Assembly (NCBI GenBank): GCA_910579925.1
Contig: CAJTVY010000030.1
Span: 1-43,490, forward strand
Direction of reading: 5' to 3'
DNA length: 43,490 bases
Source of the DNA: an uncultured Dorea sp.
GTDB taxonomy: Bacteria > Bacillota > Clostridia > Lachnospirales > Lachnospiraceae
Shown one piece after another: positions 23,603 to 31,334 of the stretch (position 1 is the first letter of the stretch; every line of letters starts with the position of its first letter). Both the position numbers and the translations under genes were made by a program. Under the pieces are notes generated by a model. That model ran no database searches and was not told where the DNA came from. It was given only the letters and a program-made list of their open reading frames with translations.

Positions 23603-24673
23603 TTATTCGCGGGAATGGTCGATCTGATCCCGGATTTTCTGCATCTGGTAATCCAGTTCTTCAATGGAATCTGCACACATTCTGAGCTGGTTTACAATCT
23701 CGTCCGTATTGCCCACATCTTTTTTATATTTTAACTTGTGCTCCAGGCTGGCCCAGAAATCCATGGCTATGGTTCGGAACTGGACCTCCACTTTCATATA
23801 TTTCTTTCCATTGGACAGGAAGATGGGAACGTCCAGAATCAGATGAAGGCTCCTGTAGCCGTTAGGTTTAGGGGTCTTGATATAGTCTTTCAGGCGCACC
23901 AGAACGATATCGTCCTGTTTGACGAAAAGTTCCGCCAGACGGTAGATATCATCTGGAAAAGAACAGATGACACGAAGCCCGGCCACGTCAGCCAGATTCT
24001 CCCGAATACTGTCCATTGTGACAGGGTATCCTTTTCTTTCAAGCTTTTCATAAATACTTTCCGGAGATTTCAGCCTGCTCTTTATCGCCTCAAAGGGATT
24101 CCGGTTATAAACCTGTGAAAATTCTGCGTTCAGTACCTTTAATTTCGTCTCTACCTCAAGGATCGCAGAACTGTATTCCATCATCAGATGTCTGAAGGGC
24201 TTTGCGTTCCTTAACTGTTCGGCCTGCATCTGAATGATCTGGTATTGCTTCTTTAAGGTTACGGCCTGTTCCTCTACCGTCTGTTCTAACTGGTTCTTAC
24301 ATGCGAATAATTCGATTGCATTCTTCACCCGGTTTTTTACAATAGAACTTTCAAAAGGTTTGTGGATAAAATCCGAAACACCCAGATGAAAGCATTGGTT
24401 TTCAATCTCGATGGCGTGTTCACTGCTGATAATAAGAACAGGGATACGGCGGATCCAGTCATTCTGCCGCATTTCTTCAATAACGGCAAAGCCGTCAAGT
24501 TTTGGCATCCGAAGATCCAGAAGCAGCGCAGATATTTCGGCTGAATATTTTCTGAGTATTTTAAGAGCCTGGAATCCGTCTTCTGCGATCTCGATTATGT
24601 AGTCATCCTTTAGTATGTCGTATAACAGTTCGCGATTTAACTCTGCATCATCTACGACCAGTATTTTGTTCAC
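23603..24673 (-). CDS. Response-regulator receiver fused to a RelA/SpoT-type (p)ppGpp synthetase domain
   Basis: This fusion suggests phosphorylation-controlled alarmone synthesis. Residues 1-120 form a receiver domain: D8/D9, phospho-acceptor D53 in LLLDLRMP, S83 and K105 in HKPF. A coiled coil (about 121-160) links to a small-alarmone-synthetase domain (about 165-356) like RelQ/YjbM: RLKSPESIYEKLERKGYP, ENLADVAGLRVI (D229), TPKPNGYRSLHL (268-279) and VEVQFRTIAMDFWASLEHKL (295-314) with E296 and Q298. The catalytic residues look intact and no hydrolase domain is present. The start is GTG 24673 with GAGGT upstream. No kinase gene is adjacent, so an orphan kinase or other input is inferred. 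Confidence 0.88.
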   Translation of the reverse strand: MNKILVVDDAELNRELLYDILKDDYIIEIAEDGFQALKILRKYSAEISALLLDLRMPKLDGFAVIEEMRQNDWIRRIPVLIISSEHAIEIENQCFHLGVSDFIHKPFESSIVKNRVKNAIELFACKNQLEQTVEEQAVTLKKQYQIIQMQAEQLRNAKPFRHLMMEYSSAILEVETKLKVLNAEFSQVYNRNPFEAIKSRLKSPESIYEKLERKGYPVTMDSIRENLADVAGLRVICSFPDDIYRLAELFVKQDDIVLVRLKDYIKTPKPNGYRSLHLILDVPIFLSNGKKYMKVEVQFRTIAMDFWASLEHKLKYKKDVGNTDEIVNQLRMCADSIEELDYQMQKIRDQIDHSRE

Positions 24674-24717
24674 GTTTCTTTACCTCTTTTTCCTGGTGTA
24701 TTTGTTGTCTTACATAT

Positions 24718-24723
24718 ATTATA
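24718..24723 (-). promoter_or_regulatory. Possible -10 element of the receiver-alarmone synthetase gene
   Basis: TATAAT on the minus strand about 45 bases ahead of the GTG start. The matching -35 is poor, so the promoter may be weak or activator-dependent. Confidence 0.4.
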
Positions 24724-24753
24724 CTTGATTTTACATGAAATGGGAAGAGGGAG

Positions 24754-24787
24754 GTAACAGTTCACGCCTGCCTGTTACGAAGGCAGG
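24754..24787. repeat. Two overlapping, mutually exclusive inverted repeats in the divergent intergenic region
   Basis: GTAACAG (24754-24760) pairs with CTGTTAC (24772-24778). Alternatively CCTGCCT (24767-24773) pairs with AGGCAGG (24781-24787). The two stems cannot form together. The first shares its core with the palindrome at 19197-19228. Location: between the divergent alarmone synthetase and MATE genes. Function unknown. Confidence 0.45.
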
Positions 24788-24843
24788 AGAATATGTCAAC
24801 AAAAATATGGATTTATCGGTGAATATTTTGGTAAGATTATGTA

Positions 24844-24872
24844 TTGTATTCCTGACCCTTATTCTATATAAT
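24844..24872 (+). promoter_or_regulatory. Promoter of the MATE exporter gene
   Basis: TTGTAT (24844-24849), 17-base spacer, perfect TATAAT (24867-24872). The leader of about 90 bases contains a small hairpin CAGAC/GTCTG and the palindrome GTCTATAGAC before the ribosome site. Confidence 0.7.
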
Positions 24873-24967
24873 AGATAAAGTTTTCTTTTTTTCATGAAGA
24901 ATAATCCGGCCAGGCAGACGAAAAGTCTGGTCTATAGACTGGCTGAAGATATAAGGAGGGAATAGAT

Positions 24968-26356
24968 GTGGAGAGAGAGATGACAACAGGGAAACCATCA
25001 AAGATTCTGCTGAATTTTACGATTCCAATTTTTATTGGAAATGTGTTTCAGCAGTTTTACAGTATGGCGGACACTGTGATTGTGGGGAAAATTGTAGGAA
25101 ATACTGCGTTGGCCGCAGTGGGCGCCTGCGGCACGCTGACCTTTCTGATTATAGGTTTTCTGATGGGGATGACAGCGGGATTTACCGTTGTGACAGCGCA
25201 GCATTACGGAGCGGGGAATCAGAAGGCAATGCGCCAGTCGGTGGCGTCCGCGGCTCTTCTGTCGCTGATTGTTTCTGTGATTCTTACGGTGTTAAGTATG
25301 GCGCTTATGCGTAATATCCTTTACTGGATGAATACTCCGTCCGATATGTACACCCAGGCTTATGAGTATATTATGGTAATCTGTGGCGGAATTGTCGCAC
25401 AGGTACTGTATAACCTGCTGGCAGGAATCTTAAGAGCCATAGGAGACAGTAAAAGGCCGCTTTACTTTCTGATCCTGGCAGCGCTTCTGAACATTGTTCT
25501 GGATCTTGTGTTTATCATAGTGTTCCATATGGGAGTGGCGGGAGCCGCCTATGCTACCGTGATTTCCCAAGGCGTATCCGGACTGTTGTGCCTGCTTTAC
25601 ATTGTAAAATTTGTCCCGGATTTACATCTTTGCAGGGAGGACTGGAAAACAGACTGGAGCCTGATGAAATGGCAGATGAAGATCGGATTTCCTATGGCAT
25701 TCCAGTATTCCATTACGGCCATCGGGGCAATTGTTGTTCAGTCTGCGTTAAATGTGTTTGGCTCTGTCGCCGTTGCAGGTTACTCTGCCGCGGTAAAGAT
25801 TGAGCAGATTGTGACACAGGCATATATTGCGTTAGGTACGGCTATGTCAACCTACTGCGCGCAGAATATGGGAGCGGGGAAGATCCGGAGAGTCCGGCAG
25901 GGTTTCAGAAGCGCAACCTGGATGGGAGAGATCTATGCGGTTCTCACAGGAGTCCTTGTATTCTTCTGGGGGAAATTCATGACCACGCTGTTTGTGTCGG
26001 AGAATGTAAAAGAGATTACGGCTTATGTGGATATTGTCTTGAAGTGTGGGGCGGCATCCTTTGTATTTCTGGCAGTGGTCAATATCTATCGGAACGGAAT
26101 TCAGGGAATGGGATATGGGCTTCTGCCTATGACGGCAGGAATTGCAGAACTGGTGGGACGATGTCTGGCTGCTGTTGCCGCCTCCCGTTTCGGAAGTTAT
26201 CTTGGAATCTGCATGGCAAGTCCGGTGGCCTGGGTGCTGGCGGCAGGGCTTTTGCTGGGGATGTATTTCAGAATAATGCATCAGTATCAGTTAAAAGGTA
26301 TGATGGAACAGGACGAAGAGGAAGCTGTTCTGGTATTGAAAAAAAGATATACTTAA
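24968..26356 (+). CDS. MATE family multidrug/metabolite efflux transporter
   Basis: MATE proteins export cationic or other small molecules using a Na+ or H+ gradient. The 462 residues contain about twelve membrane helices in two halves. The opening GKPSKILLNFTIPIFIGNVF and the QQFYSMADTVIVGKIVG segment are typical of the NorM/DinF-like clostridial group. The second half has AALNVFGSVAVAGYSAA-like sequence and NIYRNGIQGMGYG. The start is GTG 24968 with AAGGAGGG upstream. It is divergent from the alarmone synthetase gene and ends at a terminator shared with putP. The substrate cannot be read from sequence. Confidence 0.93.
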   Translation: MEREMTTGKPSKILLNFTIPIFIGNVFQQFYSMADTVIVGKIVGNTALAAVGACGTLTFLIIGFLMGMTAGFTVVTAQHYGAGNQKAMRQSVASAALLSLIVSVILTVLSMALMRNILYWMNTPSDMYTQAYEYIMVICGGIVAQVLYNLLAGILRAIGDSKRPLYFLILAALLNIVLDLVFIIVFHMGVAGAAYATVISQGVSGLLCLLYIVKFVPDLHLCREDWKTDWSLMKWQMKIGFPMAFQYSITAIGAIVVQSALNVFGSVAVAGYSAAVKIEQIVTQAYIALGTAMSTYCAQNMGAGKIRRVRQGFRSATWMGEIYAVLTGVLVFFWGKFMTTLFVSENVKEITAYVDIVLKCGAASFVFLAVVNIYRNGIQGMGYGLLPMTAGIAELVGRCLAAVAASRFGSYLGICMASPVAWVLAAGLLLGMYFRIMHQYQLKGMMEQDEEEAVLVLKKRYT

Positions 26357-26364
26357 TCTCATTA

Positions 26365-26396
26365 GAAAAGGTGCTGTCGATTGACAGCACCTTTCT
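26365..26396. terminator. Bidirectional terminator between MATE and putP
   Basis: A perfect 12-bp stem AAAGGTGCTGTC (26367-26378) / GACAGCACCTTT (26383-26394) with loop GATT, with A and T tracts on either side, lies between convergent genes. Confidence 0.85.
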
Positions 26397-26416
26397 CAGG
26401 TAAATGCATAAGTATG

Positions 26417-27943
26417 TTAATTCCTTACATTGACACTTTCAAATTCATCGATGATTTCCTTAGACGGCGCCTTTGTAGCCAGACTTACAACGATGATGGT
26501 AATCAGTGATACCAGGAATGCCGGAAGCAGTTCGTAGATATCAAGGAGTCCGCCTAAAGGACGAACCATATATTTCCAGATAAATACCATTGCTCCTCCT
26601 GCGATCATTCCGGCAAGCGCACCCTGCAGAGTGGTGCGTTTCCAGAATAATGCACAGATCATGACGCCTGCAAATGCAGCGCCCATACCAGCCCATGCGA
26701 AGGATACGATACCGAATACGCTGGAGTTAGGATCTCTTGCCAGGAACAGTCCGATCGCAGCAATACCAAGGATTGTACCGCGTGCAATAAGAAGGCTCTG
26801 TTTCTCGGTCAATTTTTTGCCAAAGAAGTCCTGAACAATATTCTCAGATACACCGGAAGCAGCAACCAGCATCTGGCTGTCTGCCGTGGACATGGTAGCC
26901 GCCAGAATACCTGCAAGAATTACGCCGCCAAGGACTGCAGCCAGTACGCCGTTCTTGCTGAGTTCGCTGGTAAGTGCGATGATGATACGTTCGCTGTCTT
27001 CTAATGGAGCCATGCCGCCGGCATTCACTACTGCAAGACCTACGATACCGATGAAAATCGCAATACCCATGGCAAATGTTACCCAGATGGAAGCAACGCG
27101 TCTGGAAAGTACCAGTTTCTTCTCGTCTTCAATAGACATAAACCGAACCAGGATGTGGGGCATACCAAAGTAACCGATTCCCCATGCCAGAAGAGACACG
27201 GCAGAAAGCGGTGAGTAAGGAATCGCCGTTCCTGCTACTGCATCATGGATGGACGAGAGTGAAAGATAACCGGACAGAGACCGGGCATTGTCCATAACCG
27301 CGCCCATACCGCCTGCATTGCTGACGCCATAGGTCACGATGGAAACCAGGGCGATGGACATAACGATACTCTGAATCAAGTCATTGGTGGCAACGGTAGT
27401 AAAGCCACCCATAATCGTATAGATTACAATAATGATAGAAAACAGGATAACTCCCGTCATGTAATCCAGGCCGAACAAAGAATTAAACAGCTTGCCGCAT
27501 GCTGCAAATCCGGAAGCGACATACGGAACGAAGAAGATTACGATAATGACTGCAGAGATAGCCGTAATGACGTTTTTCTCGTCGTGGAATCTTTTTGCAA
27601 AAAAGGTGGGTACCGTAATCGCACCGATTCTCTCAGAATAACGTCTTAATCTTCTGGATGTAAAGAGCCAATTCAGATATGTACCGATGGCCAGACCTGC
27701 CGCCGTCCAGAACGCATCTGCCAGACCCGTCAGATAGGCGACGCCAGGAAGTCCCATTAAGAGCCAGCTTGACATATCGCTGGCCTCAGCGCTCATGGCA
27801 ACAACCAGCGCACCCATCTTTCTGCCGCCCAGATAGAAGTCTTCACTACTGCTGTTCTTCTTTGAGTTATATATGCCGACGCCGATCAGCAGGCACATAT
27901 AAGCTACGATGGTACATAAAATTACAATACTGATACTACTCAT
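26417..27943 (-). CDS. putP: Sodium/proline symporter
   Basis: Imports proline with Na+ across the cytoplasmic membrane. The protein belongs to the SSS family with about 13 helices. Typical PutP features are DFYLGGRKMGALVVAMSAEA near 35-54, SDMSSWLLMGLPG, the GGFTTVATNDLIQ segment in helix 5, and ATMSTADSQMLVAASGVSEN. The frame starts at GTG 27952, but ATG 27943 has GAGGTG six bases ahead, giving 508 residues. Its promoter is a perfect consensus with palindromic operators, so expression is probably high but repressed under some condition. In these bacteria proline can serve Stickland fermentation or osmoprotection. Confidence 0.93.
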   Translation of the reverse strand: MSSISIVILCTIVAYMCLLIGVGIYNSKKNSSSEDFYLGGRKMGALVVAMSAEASDMSSWLLMGLPGVAYLTGLADAFWTAAGLAIGTYLNWLFTSRRLRRYSERIGAITVPTFFAKRFHDEKNVITAISAVIIVIFFVPYVASGFAACGKLFNSLFGLDYMTGVILFSIIIVIYTIMGGFTTVATNDLIQSIVMSIALVSIVTYGVSNAGGMGAVMDNARSLSGYLSLSSIHDAVAGTAIPYSPLSAVSLLAWGIGYFGMPHILVRFMSIEDEKKLVLSRRVASIWVTFAMGIAIFIGIVGLAVVNAGGMAPLEDSERIIIALTSELSKNGVLAAVLGGVILAGILAATMSTADSQMLVAASGVSENIVQDFFGKKLTEKQSLLIARGTILGIAAIGLFLARDPNSSVFGIVSFAWAGMGAAFAGVMICALFWKRTTLQGALAGMIAGGAMVFIWKYMVRPLGGLLDIYELLPAFLVSLITIIVVSLATKAPSKEIIDEFESVNVRN

Positions 27944-27996
27944 AAACTGCACCTCATTTTCTTTTAATTTTGTTTTTACTAAAGCTTATCCTTCCG

Positions 27997-28047
27997 GTTC
28001 CGGAGGCCGGAACAATAAAAAACAAGGTTAGATATTCTTTCCCTTGT
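27997..28047 (-). promoter_or_regulatory. Structured leader of putP
   Basis: The untranslated leader of about 150 bases can form ACAAGG/CCTTGT followed by a T run (minus strand) and then a 7-bp hairpin GTTCCGG-CCT-CCGGAAC on the minus strand (27997-28013). The first resembles a weak attenuator. No known riboswitch was recognised. Confidence 0.35.
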
Positions 28048-28059
28048 ATGCAATAGTGT

Positions 28060-28097
28060 CATAACAAAGTGTTATGTTTCCATAACGATTCGTTATG
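28060..28097. promoter_or_regulatory. Two palindromic operators at the putP promoter
   Basis: CATAACGATTCGTTATG (28081-28097) is an 8+1+8 palindrome, and CATAACAAAGTGTTATG (28060-28076) shares the outer CATAAC/GTTATG arms. Their centres are 21 bases apart, two helical turns. The first overlaps the expected transcription start of putP and the second lies just downstream, as expected for a repressor. Confidence 0.75.
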
Positions 28098-28101
28098 ATA
28101 C

Positions 28102-28130
28102 ATTATAACACTTAGTTAATTTGCTGTCAA
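28102..28130 (-). promoter_or_regulatory. Perfect consensus promoter of putP
   Basis: On the minus strand TTGACA (28125-28130), 17-base spacer, TATAAT (28102-28107). Every hexamer base matches the sigma-A consensus. Confidence 0.9.
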
Positions 28131-28245
28131 TTATAGAAGTATAATTTAAGAATTTTAACATTTTGATGATTTTCAGGTCTGATAGAGAATTTTGTAAAGA
28201 TTTGGAGAATGCAGAAGAACGCAGAAGAATGATGGCGATAGTGTA

Positions 28246-28274
28246 TTCCATTTTTTATATTCCTATGATATAAT
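28246..28274 (+). promoter_or_regulatory. Promoter of pyrH
   Basis: TTCCAT (28246-28251), 17-base spacer, perfect TATAAT (28269-28274) with an extended -10 TGA just upstream that can offset the poor -35. It leaves an AT-rich leader of about 75 bases. Confidence 0.65.
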
Positions 28275-28355
28275 TTATCATGGTTAATGTAACGGATAGT
28301 AAGTATTGAATCAGGATTACAGAGAAAGAATAAGAAGAATAAGGAGTATGAACGG

Positions 28356-29051
28356 ATGAAGAGAGTATTATTAAAATTAAGTGGGGAAGCTCTCGCAGGC
28401 GATAAGAAGACCGGATTTGACGAGGAAACCTGTATGGAGGTTGCCAGGCAGGTGAAGAAACTTACGGACGACGGGATACAGGTGGCGATCGTGACCGGAG
28501 GCGGCAATTTCTGGCGCGGCAGGACCAGCGAGACGATTGACCGTGTCAAGGCGGATCAGATCGGTATGCTGGCAACGGTAATGAACTGTCTCTATGTATC
28601 AGATATCTTCCGCTATGTGGGAATGGAGACGGAAGTGTTTACCCCATTCGTGTGCGGTGCGTTTACCACGCTGTTTTCAAAGGACCGGGCTATAGAGGCG
28701 CTTAACGGTGGGAAAGTCATCTTCTTTGCAGGAGGAACAGGGCATCCGTATTTTTCGACGGATACTGGCGCCGTGCTTCGCGCGATTGAGATTGAGGCGG
28801 ATGCAATGCTGCTTGCGAAAGCGATTGACGGAATCTATGACAGCGACCCGAAGGTGAACCCTCAGGCAAGAAAGTATGACGAGATATCCATCCAGGAGAT
28901 CATTGATAAGAAGCTTGCGGCTGTAGATCTGACTGCTTCGATCATGTGTCTGGAGAATCGGATGCCGATGCTGGTGTTCGGGCTGAATGAGAAGAACAGC
29001 ATTGTGGAGACCATGTCAGGGACATTTACAGGAACTAAAGTGACGGTGTAA
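28356..29051 (+). CDS. pyrH: UMP kinase
   Basis: Phosphorylates UMP to UDP, feeding pyrimidine nucleotide and UDP-sugar synthesis. The 231 residues belong to the amino acid kinase fold. KRVLLKLSGEAL opens the protein, GGGNFWRG lies at 48-55, and the UMP-binding GGTGHPYFSTDTGAVLRA segment follows near 128-145. The bacterial enzyme is hexameric and regulated by GTP and UTP. It heads the run pyrH-frr-uppS-cdsA-dxr-rseP, the common order in Firmicutes, and has its own promoter. Confidence 0.97.
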   Translation: MKRVLLKLSGEALAGDKKTGFDEETCMEVARQVKKLTDDGIQVAIVTGGGNFWRGRTSETIDRVKADQIGMLATVMNCLYVSDIFRYVGMETEVFTPFVCGAFTTLFSKDRAIEALNGGKVIFFAGGTGHPYFSTDTGAVLRAIEIEADAMLLAKAIDGIYDSDPKVNPQARKYDEISIQEIIDKKLAAVDLTASIMCLENRMPMLVFGLNEKNSIVETMSGTFTGTKVTV

Positions 29052-29099
29052 TTCATGGTATAGTTAATATAGAAGAGACAGATTAAGGAGGAAGTAACG

Positions 29100-29651
29100 A
29101 TGAATGAAAGATTACAGGTATACGAGGACAAGATGAATAAGACTATGGCGAATCTGGACGGCGAACTGGGAACAATCCGGGCAGGACGCGCCAACCCTAA
29201 TGTGCTGAACAGGATCAAGGTGGATTATTATGGAACACCGACCCCGATCCAGCAGGTGGCGAACGTATCTGTGCCAGAGGCGCGTCTGATCCAGATCCAG
29301 CCATGGGAGAAGAACATGCTTAAGGTGATCGAGAAGGCCATTCAGGTATCAGACCTTGGCATTAACCCGACGAATGACGGAAGTATGATCCGTCTGGTAT
29401 TCCCGGAACTTACGGAGGAACGCAGAAAAGAACTGGTGAAGGATGTAAAGAAGAAAGGAGAGGCGGCGAAGGTGGCTATCCGTAACATCCGCCGTGACGG
29501 CAATGATGCGCTGAAGAAGCTGAAGGGATCGGAAGTATCAGAGGATGAGATTAAGGATATGGAGACAGACCTTCAGAAACTTACGGATAAGTTTGTGAAG
29601 GAAGTGGATAAGGCAGTAGACAGTAAGTCAAAGGAAGTTATGACGGTTTAA
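29100..29651 (+). CDS. frr: Ribosome recycling factor
   Basis: With EF-G it splits post-termination ribosomes. The 183 residues are the standard length. Typical segments are GELGTIRAGRANPNVLNRI near 21-39, YYGTPTPIQQVANVSVPEAR near 43-62, and IRLVFPELTEERRKELVKDV. It begins 48 bases after pyrH with AAGGAGG upstream. A G/C-rich hairpin lies immediately downstream before uppS. Confidence 0.98.
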   Translation: MNERLQVYEDKMNKTMANLDGELGTIRAGRANPNVLNRIKVDYYGTPTPIQQVANVSVPEARLIQIQPWEKNMLKVIEKAIQVSDLGINPTNDGSMIRLVFPELTEERRKELVKDVKKKGEAAKVAIRNIRRDGNDALKKLKGSEVSEDEIKDMETDLQKLTDKFVKEVDKAVDSKSKEVMTV

Positions 29652-29658
29652 TGAGAGA

Positions 29659-29693
29659 GGGGACAGACCAGAATCCTGCGGGGGTCTGTCCCC
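29659..29693. repeat. 11-bp perfect inverted repeat between frr and uppS
   Basis: GGGGACAGACC (29659-29669) pairs with GGTCTGTCCCC (29683-29693) around a 13-base loop. No T run follows, so it is not a classical terminator; it may stabilise or process the mRNA, or be a dispersed palindrome. Confidence 0.75.
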
Positions 29694-29731
29694 CGTTCAT
29701 GCCTGAATATGCAGGGAAAGGGGAATCATTT

Positions 29732-30454
29732 ATGGTAATACCGCAGCATGTTGCGATTATTTTAGATGGAAACGGACGGTGGGCGAAGTCAAAGGGCATG
29801 CCCCGCAATTACGGCCATGCCCAGGGGAGCAAGAATGTGGAGAGAATCTGTGAGGAGGCCTACCGTATGGGGATCAAGTATCTGACCGTGTATGCATTCT
29901 CTACAGAGAACTGGAACCGGCCCGGGGACGAGGTCGCCGCGCTGATGAAGCTTCTGCGGAATTATATGAAGACATGCCTTAAGACGGCGGCAAAGAACGA
30001 TATGAAGATCCGGGTGATCGGCGAGGTGTCGAGGCTTGATGAAGACATCCGTAACAGGATTGCAGAACTTGAGGAAGCTACGAAGAATAACGGCGGGCTG
30101 AATTTTCAGATTGCAATTAATTATGGGAGCCGGGATGAGATTATCCGCGGGGTGAGAAGACTTGCCGGAGACTGTGCGGCCGGGAAAGTAAAGCCGGAGG
30201 AGATTGATGAAAAGATGCTGGAAGGATATCTGGATACCCATGATATTCCGGATCCGGATCTGCTGATCCGGACCAGCGGGGAACTCAGGCTGTCTAATTT
30301 TCTTCTATGGCAGCTTGCATATACGGAATTCTATTTTACGGATATTCACTGGCCGGACTTTACGAAAGAAGAACTGATGAAGGCGATCGAACAGTATAAT
30401 GTCAGAGACAGGCGTTTCGGCAAGGTAAAGGGGGAACAGAAGCAGGATGTTTAA
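29732..30454 (+). CDS. uppS: Isoprenyl transferase (undecaprenyl diphosphate synthase)
   Basis: Makes the C55 lipid carrier for peptidoglycan from farnesyl diphosphate and isopentenyl diphosphate. From ATG 29732 there are 240 residues. HVAIILDGNGRWAKSKG (with catalytic D12) is at 6-22, FSTENWNRP is present, and RTSGELRLSNFLLWQLAYTE forms the C-terminal signature. The frame continues up to ATG 29651, overlapping the frr stop, but that extension would translate a hairpin; 29732 has GGAAAGGGG upstream and matches family length. It overlaps cdsA by eight bases, linking carrier and phospholipid synthesis. Confidence 0.96.
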   Translation: MVIPQHVAIILDGNGRWAKSKGMPRNYGHAQGSKNVERICEEAYRMGIKYLTVYAFSTENWNRPGDEVAALMKLLRNYMKTCLKTAAKNDMKIRVIGEVSRLDEDIRNRIAELEEATKNNGGLNFQIAINYGSRDEIIRGVRRLAGDCAAGKVKPEEIDEKMLEGYLDTHDIPDPDLLIRTSGELRLSNFLLWQLAYTEFYFTDIHWPDFTKEELMKAIEQYNVRDRRFGKVKGEQKQDV

Positions 30455-31253
30455 GACGAGACTGTTAAGCGGAATTGTGCTGGTAATCGTGCTGGTAGTG
30501 ACAGTGGGTTTTGGAGGTAATCTGTTGTTTGCGTTTCTTGCGGCTATCAGTCTGATCGGGATGGCAGAATTATATAAGGTAGTGGATGTCCAGGGCAAGG
30601 CGCTGGGATTCGCAGGATATCTGGCCGCAGTGTGTTATTATGGCTTTGTGTGGAGCAAAGGGATGGGGAATGTGACCATGCTGACCATTCTGTTCCTGGT
30701 GCTTCTGATGGCGGTGTATGTCTTTACGTTTCCGGCTTTTAAGGCAGAGCAGGTGATGACGGTGTTCTTCGGTTTCTTCTATGTGGCGGTTATGCTTTCT
30801 TATGTGTACCAGACCCGTATGCTTGGGGACGGCAGCGTGGTAGTGTGGCTGATCTTCTTAAGTTCCTGGGGATGCGACACCTGCGCCTATTGCGTGGGGA
30901 TGCTGATCGGAAAGCATAAGATGGCGCCAAGGCTTAGTCCGAAGAAATCTGTGGAAGGCGGAATCGGCGGGATTGTGGGAGCCGCGCTGCTTGGCGCGTT
31001 GTTTGCCCTGGCTATGAACCAGTGGAAAGGCGCGGCGGCTTCTCCTTTGCATTATGCCTTGATCTGCGCTGTGGGCGGGGCCATCTCCCAGGTAGGTGAT
31101 CTGGCGGCTTCGGCCATCAAGCGTAATCATGAGATCAAGGATTACGGAAAGCTGATTCCCGGACACGGCGGGATTCTGGACCGGTTTGACAGCGTTATCT
31201 TTACGGCGCCGGTTATTTATTACCTTACAATACTGCTTGCAGGGAATATCTGA
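30447..31253 (+). CDS. cdsA: Phosphatidate cytidylyltransferase (CDP-diglyceride synthase)
   Basis: Makes CDP-diacylglycerol, the branch-point precursor of phospholipids, in the membrane. The 268 residues contain about eight membrane segments. The family signature SAIKRNHEIKDYGKLIPGHG continues as GILDRFDS near the C-terminus, with the metal-binding aspartates. It overlaps uppS by eight bases and is therefore translationally coupled. It precedes dxr by 81 bases, where a TATAAT (31269-31274) without a clear -35 is visible. Confidence 0.96.
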   Translation: MFKTRLLSGIVLVIVLVVTVGFGGNLLFAFLAAISLIGMAELYKVVDVQGKALGFAGYLAAVCYYGFVWSKGMGNVTMLTILFLVLLMAVYVFTFPAFKAEQVMTVFFGFFYVAVMLSYVYQTRMLGDGSVVVWLIFLSSWGCDTCAYCVGMLIGKHKMAPRLSPKKSVEGGIGGIVGAALLGALFALAMNQWKGAAASPLHYALICAVGGAISQVGDLAASAIKRNHEIKDYGKLIPGHGGILDRFDSVIFTAPVIYYLTILLAGNI

Positions 31254-31334
31254 TCTGGCGGCCGTTTCTATAATGCCGGCAGAGGTTCTGGCATATATAT
31301 AGTAAATACATTCGATAATGAAGAGAGGTAAGAA

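Noticed and set aside
29651..29731. N-terminal extension of UppS from ATG 29651
   Set aside because: It would translate an 11-bp hairpin and lengthen the protein by 27 residues beyond the family start; ATG 29732 has a better ribosome site.
31269..31274. TATAAT between cdsA and dxr as a promoter
   Set aside because: No acceptable -35 at 16-18 bases and no extended -10; kept only as a remark.
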